Source: an uncultured Verrucomicrobiota bacterium (GTDB lineage: Bacteria; Verrucomicrobiota; Verrucomicrobiia; Limisphaerales; UBA1319). From it: a stretch of 38,602 nt of DNA. The DNA is taken from positions 1 to 38,602 of the forward strand of contig CAIMWS010000414.1 of NCBI GenBank assembly GCA_903845125.1, read 5' to 3'. The notes under the pieces are model-generated. The model saw only the letters and a program-made list of their open reading frames with translations. It ran no database searches and was not told the origin of the DNA. The translations under genes and the position numbers were made by a program. Positions 35,081-38,602 of the stretch are shown here, one piece after another (within the stretch, counting starts at the first letter, position 1; every line of letters starts with the position of its first letter).

Positions 35081-35096
35081 TCTATAGTACACTAGA
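35081..35096. promoter_or_regulatory. candidate operator, copy 2 (TCTA-N2-GTAC-N2-TAGA)
   Basis: TCTATAGTACACTAGA is an imperfect palindrome, 9 bases past the stop of the GH38-like gene. Its core CTATAGTA equals the first half of copy 1. Spacing between copies is about 119 bases, so looping is possible. Confidence 0.35.
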
Positions 35097-35105
35097 TACC
35101 TGTGG

Positions 35106-37541
35106 CTAACCGCGAACGACGACCGGAGGGATCGCCAATCCCCGGCAAACTGAAAGTGCCTTGGTGGTGTCCGCCAAATCGGGTCCGGCTTGGATTAAAT
35201 ACCTGAATTCAAAACGGCCACCGCAACTCAGGCGAAAATTAGTTTCCCATTTATTATTGGTGAGCCAGGAGTAAATCGGGCCGTTTGGCTCAATGTGGGT
35301 GGAATAATCCCACAGCCGGATTTTTCCCAGATGAACCAGTGGGGCGTCCAAGGTGGTCCAGGCAACCCCCAGCTTTTTGCCAGCCAGGACAATTCCGGAC
35401 TGGAGGCAATAGTAATCGCAGCAGGTTTCAGGCAATTGGTCGATTCCCGGGCGGATTGGCCCCCCGGTTTTATCCAAATTCCAAGTGCAGTCTTCCACCC
35501 CGAGGGGGAAGCAGACATAAAGGCCTTCGGGATCGGTGATGTCGGTTTTTGTCACTTGCACTGCCAATTCGATCTGGGGAAGTTGATGGTAACAGGTCGC
35601 CAAAAGGATGAAACTGGTGGTTCCGGGAACTTCAAACCTGAATTCCCAGCGCTCAAAAACCGGGCCGGTTTGTATCCTCCGCACGCCGAGGCATCGGCCG
35701 GTTGTGGTTTGGCTTTTCGGGATGGTCCGTTTCCGATACCCAAAACCGGCGGCCGATCCGCGGTCACCCTTTGGGTAAACTTGGTAAACCGGGCAGCCCA
35801 TGGCCGGATTTCCCGGCGCCAATAACTCCTTGCCGGTGGTTTTTTCGACCAGGCTGAACCAGCCTTTTTCGGAACTCCACTGGGCCCGGTAGAACGCATT
35901 TTCAAATCCTTCAGTCGAATTATTATCGGCTGGCTTGGCTGTCTTAAAAGGTTCAATGCGGACCTGCACCTCAGAATTTGGCCCTAGATCAACCAAAGTG
36001 ATCGCTGCCTGGCCGCGTGGGGCAGGGATCAATTGGGAGGGCAGGCTCTGACCCTTTGAATCCAAAACCCGCAAACCGCCGGCAGTAACGTTATGCTCCC
36101 AGTAATCCAAGGGCAGGGAGGCTGCCGCCTTCACCGGGTGGGGAAGCGGGTTAATGATTGTGTAAGTCATGGGCCGATCCGGCCGGAATTCACCTTGTCC
36201 CCGGTGGCGTAACAAATCATCCAAAGCTCGGCCAGCCAGGGTGTCGGCCTCCACCGCATGCATGGTTTTTCGCAGGAAAACCTGGTGGGTCAGCAGGGAT
36301 GGACTTCCGGTATCGGAATAACCGAAAGTATGCTCCGCATACAAGGCGAGTTTGTGATCAATGGCTTCGATGCGCACGCCAGGAATCACCCGTTTTCCCG
36401 GATCCAGCAGGCAAACCAGGTTGCGGTTTCGCTGGGCATTGCGGAAAATGGCAGTATCCACCGGGGTGGCGGCCACGCCATCGGACCACCAATCGGTCCA
36501 ATCACCGCGGCAAACCGGGATATCCGGAACTGTTTTTTCCAAATAATGGAAGAATTCTTCCAAAGTGGCGGTCCGGATATGGATGCGATCCCCAAAACGC
36601 GCATTCCACTGTGCCAAAATGTCGCAATAACCATCCCCCGCCGGGCCGTTATCGGTATAAATCGCATTGCCCATAATGGGCAAAAAGGAAAACGGATACC
36701 CCGACTTCTCCAAATGTGCCAGGGTGGGCAACAGCTTGCGTTCCGCAAAGCTCGTATCCCGGACCTCCTCATATCGGTGCCTGGCCGGCAGATCCAGACC
36801 GGGAATGCCCAAATCTGTGTCCGGGGAAAAATAGCCCATCAGGCCCAGGACATTTCCCCGGTGATAGGCCAAACCGTTCCAAACCAGGATTCGCTTTCCA
36901 GAGCGGGATTCCCAATAAAAGGGGGTCAGAGGTTTGCCAAAGGGCACCCCTCCATGATGGGTGTTGATGTTCATGGAAAGGTATTTCACCCCGGCTTCTG
37001 CCAGCAGGTCGCAATATCCCCAGGAAAATCCATTGATGTCGCAGCCCATTAGGGTGCTTAACGGGATTCCTTCCTTTTGGGCAAATCTTTGCGCCGGTTG
37101 GAGGGTGGCCCGGAGCGGGCCCTCGTCCAGCAACTCGGTCATATGGAAATAGCCGGCGGTCAGTTCAATTTGGCCCGATTTCAATGCCTTCACCAGTTGA
37201 GTTTGCTCCTCAACCGAGGCTGAGCGGAGGAATTGCTCCAAGGACCAAAAGCCTTCAATGGTATATTTGAAACGGCAATCCGGATGTCGTGATTTTTGCT
37301 TTTCCGATAAAGCCATTTCCACCGCTTGCCGAATAAACTGCCGATGATAATCGGCAATGACCTCCTGCCGGTCGGTGAATCCAATGTCGATATGCGAGTG
37401 CTGAACGACGAAAAGCTCCCACTTCCGGGCCGGTTTAGCGGTGGGTTTGGCCTCCTTTTCATCCATGCTGGCCAAGGCGGATCCGGCCAGGCCAGCGGCA
37501 ACGGCTCCCAAGGAGAGGTTGCAGAATTCCCGGCGATTCAT
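35106..37541 (-). CDS. exported GH38-type glycoside hydrolase (alpha-mannosidase-like)
   Basis: An 811-residue exported protein of the GH38 N-terminal superfamily. A twin-arginine signal (MNRREFCNLSLGAVAAGLAG) opens it. Zinc motif HSHIDIGFTDR (48-58) corresponds to the GH38 HxHxDxGW, giving ligands His50 and Asp52. Asp168 in LMGCDINGFSWGYCDLL is the probable nucleophile and ligand. The family's second half follows, with a beta-sandwich domain. Sequence is distant from classical mannosidases, so the substrate is uncertain; DUF5054-like proteins have the same features. ATG 37541 was chosen because the 32 codons upstream in frame only delay the signal. First gene of the exported cluster on this strand. 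Confidence 0.85.
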   Translation of the reverse strand: MNRREFCNLSLGAVAAGLAGSALASMDEKEAKPTAKPARKWELFVVQHSHIDIGFTDRQEVIADYHRQFIRQAVEMALSEKQKSRHPDCRFKYTIEGFWSLEQFLRSASVEEQTQLVKALKSGQIELTAGYFHMTELLDEGPLRATLQPAQRFAQKEGIPLSTLMGCDINGFSWGYCDLLAEAGVKYLSMNINTHHGGVPFGKPLTPFYWESRSGKRILVWNGLAYHRGNVLGLMGYFSPDTDLGIPGLDLPARHRYEEVRDTSFAERKLLPTLAHLEKSGYPFSFLPIMGNAIYTDNGPAGDGYCDILAQWNARFGDRIHIRTATLEEFFHYLEKTVPDIPVCRGDWTDWWSDGVAATPVDTAIFRNAQRNRNLVCLLDPGKRVIPGVRIEAIDHKLALYAEHTFGYSDTGSPSLLTHQVFLRKTMHAVEADTLAGRALDDLLRHRGQGEFRPDRPMTYTIINPLPHPVKAAASLPLDYWEHNVTAGGLRVLDSKGQSLPSQLIPAPRGQAAITLVDLGPNSEVQVRIEPFKTAKPADNNSTEGFENAFYRAQWSSEKGWFSLVEKTTGKELLAPGNPAMGCPVYQVYPKGDRGSAAGFGYRKRTIPKSQTTTGRCLGVRRIQTGPVFERWEFRFEVPGTTSFILLATCYHQLPQIELAVQVTKTDITDPEGLYVCFPLGVEDCTWNLDKTGGPIRPGIDQLPETCCDYYCLQSGIVLAGKKLGVAWTTLDAPLVHLGKIRLWDYSTHIEPNGPIYSWLTNNKWETNFRLSCGGRFEFRYLIQAGPDLADTTKALSVCRGLAIPPVVVRG

Positions 37542-37954
37542 GGCTGAATTGGTATTCCGGATAAGTTCCTGGCAGTTGGATTCCTGGTTCTTGCCTGTAT
37601 CAGGAAGGCGCTTGGGTAAAGGATTTTGGTATTTCACGACACAAATTTAAAGGATGCTTGGGCGTTTGAAAAGAACGTTGATGTCGCGGATTTACGACTA
37701 CAATTCCAGGAAGTTGCGGTAAACCACGTTTCTTTTCTGGGCCATGGGTTTTGAGTTCAGCCTTTTTCCGGGATACCTGTGGGCGAATTAATTGAATCAA
37801 ATTGGGTTTGTTACGCACGGACGTGTGAAAAAGGGGCAAATCACAGGCGTTCAAAGCCCGGGGCGCGTGCGTTGGTGCTCGAAGCCAACGGCATTTTAGC
37901 TGGGAACGAAACCCCAATTCAGTGGATATTTACAGGCTATATATCGTTGCTTAT

Positions 37955-37975
37955 GAATACTTTAAGAATACTTTA
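37955..37975. repeat. 11-bp direct repeat
   Basis: GAATACTTTA occurs at 37955-37964 and again at 37966-37975, separated by one A. The stretch is AT-rich and could be a regulator site. Confidence 0.55.
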
Positions 37976-38174
37976 GAAAACATCTTATGGCTGATTCACG
38001 TCCATTGATGAAAAACTCTGCAGGATTTCCCGAAAGAGGCAAAATTTTTCTTGAAGGAGCGATTTCCAACTCCAATCCAGGGAAAAAACCGGACACAGGA
38101 ACCAGTATCCACAATGGGAAAACCTAATATTAAATGAGCCGGATTTTGAAGATAATTGCCGGTAGAAGGGCGAT

Positions 38175-38260
38175 TTGTAAGCCGTTGCCTACATTTTTTG
38201 TAAGCTGTTTCTGACGAGGCTCGTCATTGGGTCGAGTTTCTTGTAGTCCTTGGCTTACAA
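38175..38260. repeat. 9-bp inverted repeat around a palindrome
   Basis: TTGTAAGCC (38175-38183) is the exact reverse complement of GGCTTACAA (38252-38260). A third TTGTAAGC lies at 38199-38206. Between the arms sits a 15-base palindrome TGACGAG-G-CTCGTCA (38212-38226), whose one-base centre suits a dimeric DNA-binding protein better than an RNA hairpin. Confidence 0.55.
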
Positions 38261-38559
38261 CGGTTTGTAGGGATTTTTTATTACGATTTTTATTGCACGG
38301 GACGCTGGAGTGTGGGAGTTTTATCGCGTAACGCAGATCAGTTTTGAGAAGTAGTAGTTTTGAATTGTCGGCCGGTTCTGCTGTGCGTTGGGAAGGGTTT
38401 TTTGAGGGGGAAGCAGAAGGCGGCTAATAGCAGTTTGTAAAATATTAATTTAGGTCTCTCAAAAGCTGCCGATAATGGGGTGGACCCTAGTCGGCGGCTT
38501 GGTGTGCATGAACCCATGTGGACAACGTGTGGTGGCGAGGCAACCTTCAGGCGGGGCGG

Positions 38560-38602
38560 ATGAATAATCGCTTTGATCTGGAGGTGCTGGAGCCGCGCAT
38601 TC
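38560..38602 (+). CDS. LEPR-XLL motif protein, 5' fragment
   Basis: Fourteen codons, MNNRFDLEVLEPRI, before the window ends. FDLEVLEPRI matches the N-terminal LEPR-XLL motif (the two Leu would lie just beyond the edge), found at the start of very large secreted or surface proteins, mainly in Planctomycetes and relatives. The function of the motif is unknown; it may be a sorting tag. A GGCGGGGCGG run precedes the ATG. GTG at 38518 or 38527 is also in frame. The rest of the gene is outside. Confidence 0.6.
   Translation, partial: MNNRFDLEVLEPRI

Larger units (their letters stand above)
37542..38559. other. intergenic region with short repeats, no convincing gene
   Basis: About 1 kb between the GH38-like gene and the truncated gene at the right edge. 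Frames of 65-105 codons occur on both strands but have no domain, signal or ribosome site. It is less GC-rich than the rest, with T-runs (38193-38199, 38274-38279). It holds the direct repeat and inverted repeats listed here and, presumably, promoters for both flanking genes. Confidence 0.6.

Noticed and set aside
37600-37976. Frames of 105 (minus) and 65 (plus) codons after the GH38-like gene
   Set aside because: No domain, signal or ribosome site; they overlap each other on opposite strands.

Overview
The window most likely comes from a verrucomicrobial (PVC-group) chromosome. This is an inference from gene content: exported Gfo/Idh/MocA and GH38-type proteins with twin-arginine signals, a propeller plus CxxCH protein, a membrane Ser/Thr kinase with WD40 repeats, a prepilin-type protein, a MoxR/Bat operon with a glutamine-amidotransferase-like VWA protein, and the start of a LEPR-XLL protein at the right edge. 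The left two thirds are GC-rich. From about 31 kb the DNA looks less GC-rich by eye. No rRNA, tRNA, CRISPR array, transposase or integrase was seen.

Layout. 1-3.1 kb: a PH-domain membrane protein, a PtsN-like IIA protein, a TMEM14-like small membrane protein and a convergent M48-type membrane protease. 3.1-3.9 kb: non-coding DNA made largely of degenerate AGCGGAGAGC repeats. 3.9-10.4 kb, plus strand: a NUDIX hydrolase coupled to a secreted propeller/multihaem protein resembling hydrazine synthase alpha; a hybrid histidine kinase whose phospho-acceptor His is replaced by Phe; an RsuA/RluB-family pseudouridine synthase; and an exported Mn-type superoxide dismutase with promoter and terminator.

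10.5-21.8 kb is one long plus-strand operon: a DUF4175-like coiled-coil membrane protein, MoxR ATPase, DUF58, BatA-like VWA protein, an FbpB/ThiP-type double permease fused to a six-bladed NHL propeller, and a VWA/glutamine-amidotransferase-like membrane protein. Junctions are tight (ATGA overlaps), and three gaps are bridged by mini-ORFs. The permease-NHL fusion, with a lipobox-like sequence at the joint and no ATPase or binding protein nearby, is the best candidate here for an undescribed system: a MoxR-VWA assembly machine with a transporter-like, periplasmic-propeller subunit.

21.8-31 kb, minus strand: an exported Gfo/Idh/MocA oxidoreductase, a prepilin-type protein with a membrane-anchored partner, a NarL-type two-component pair, and a large Ser/Thr kinase with 14 WD40 repeats. 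31-37.6 kb, minus strand: three exported proteins (GH33-type sialidase, an 828-residue unknown, a GH38-type glycosidase), probably a small glycan-degradation cluster, with two copies of a CTATAGTA-type palindrome between the GH38 gene and the unknown gene. 37.5-38.56 kb has no convincing gene but several short repeats; it leads into the truncated LEPR-XLL gene.
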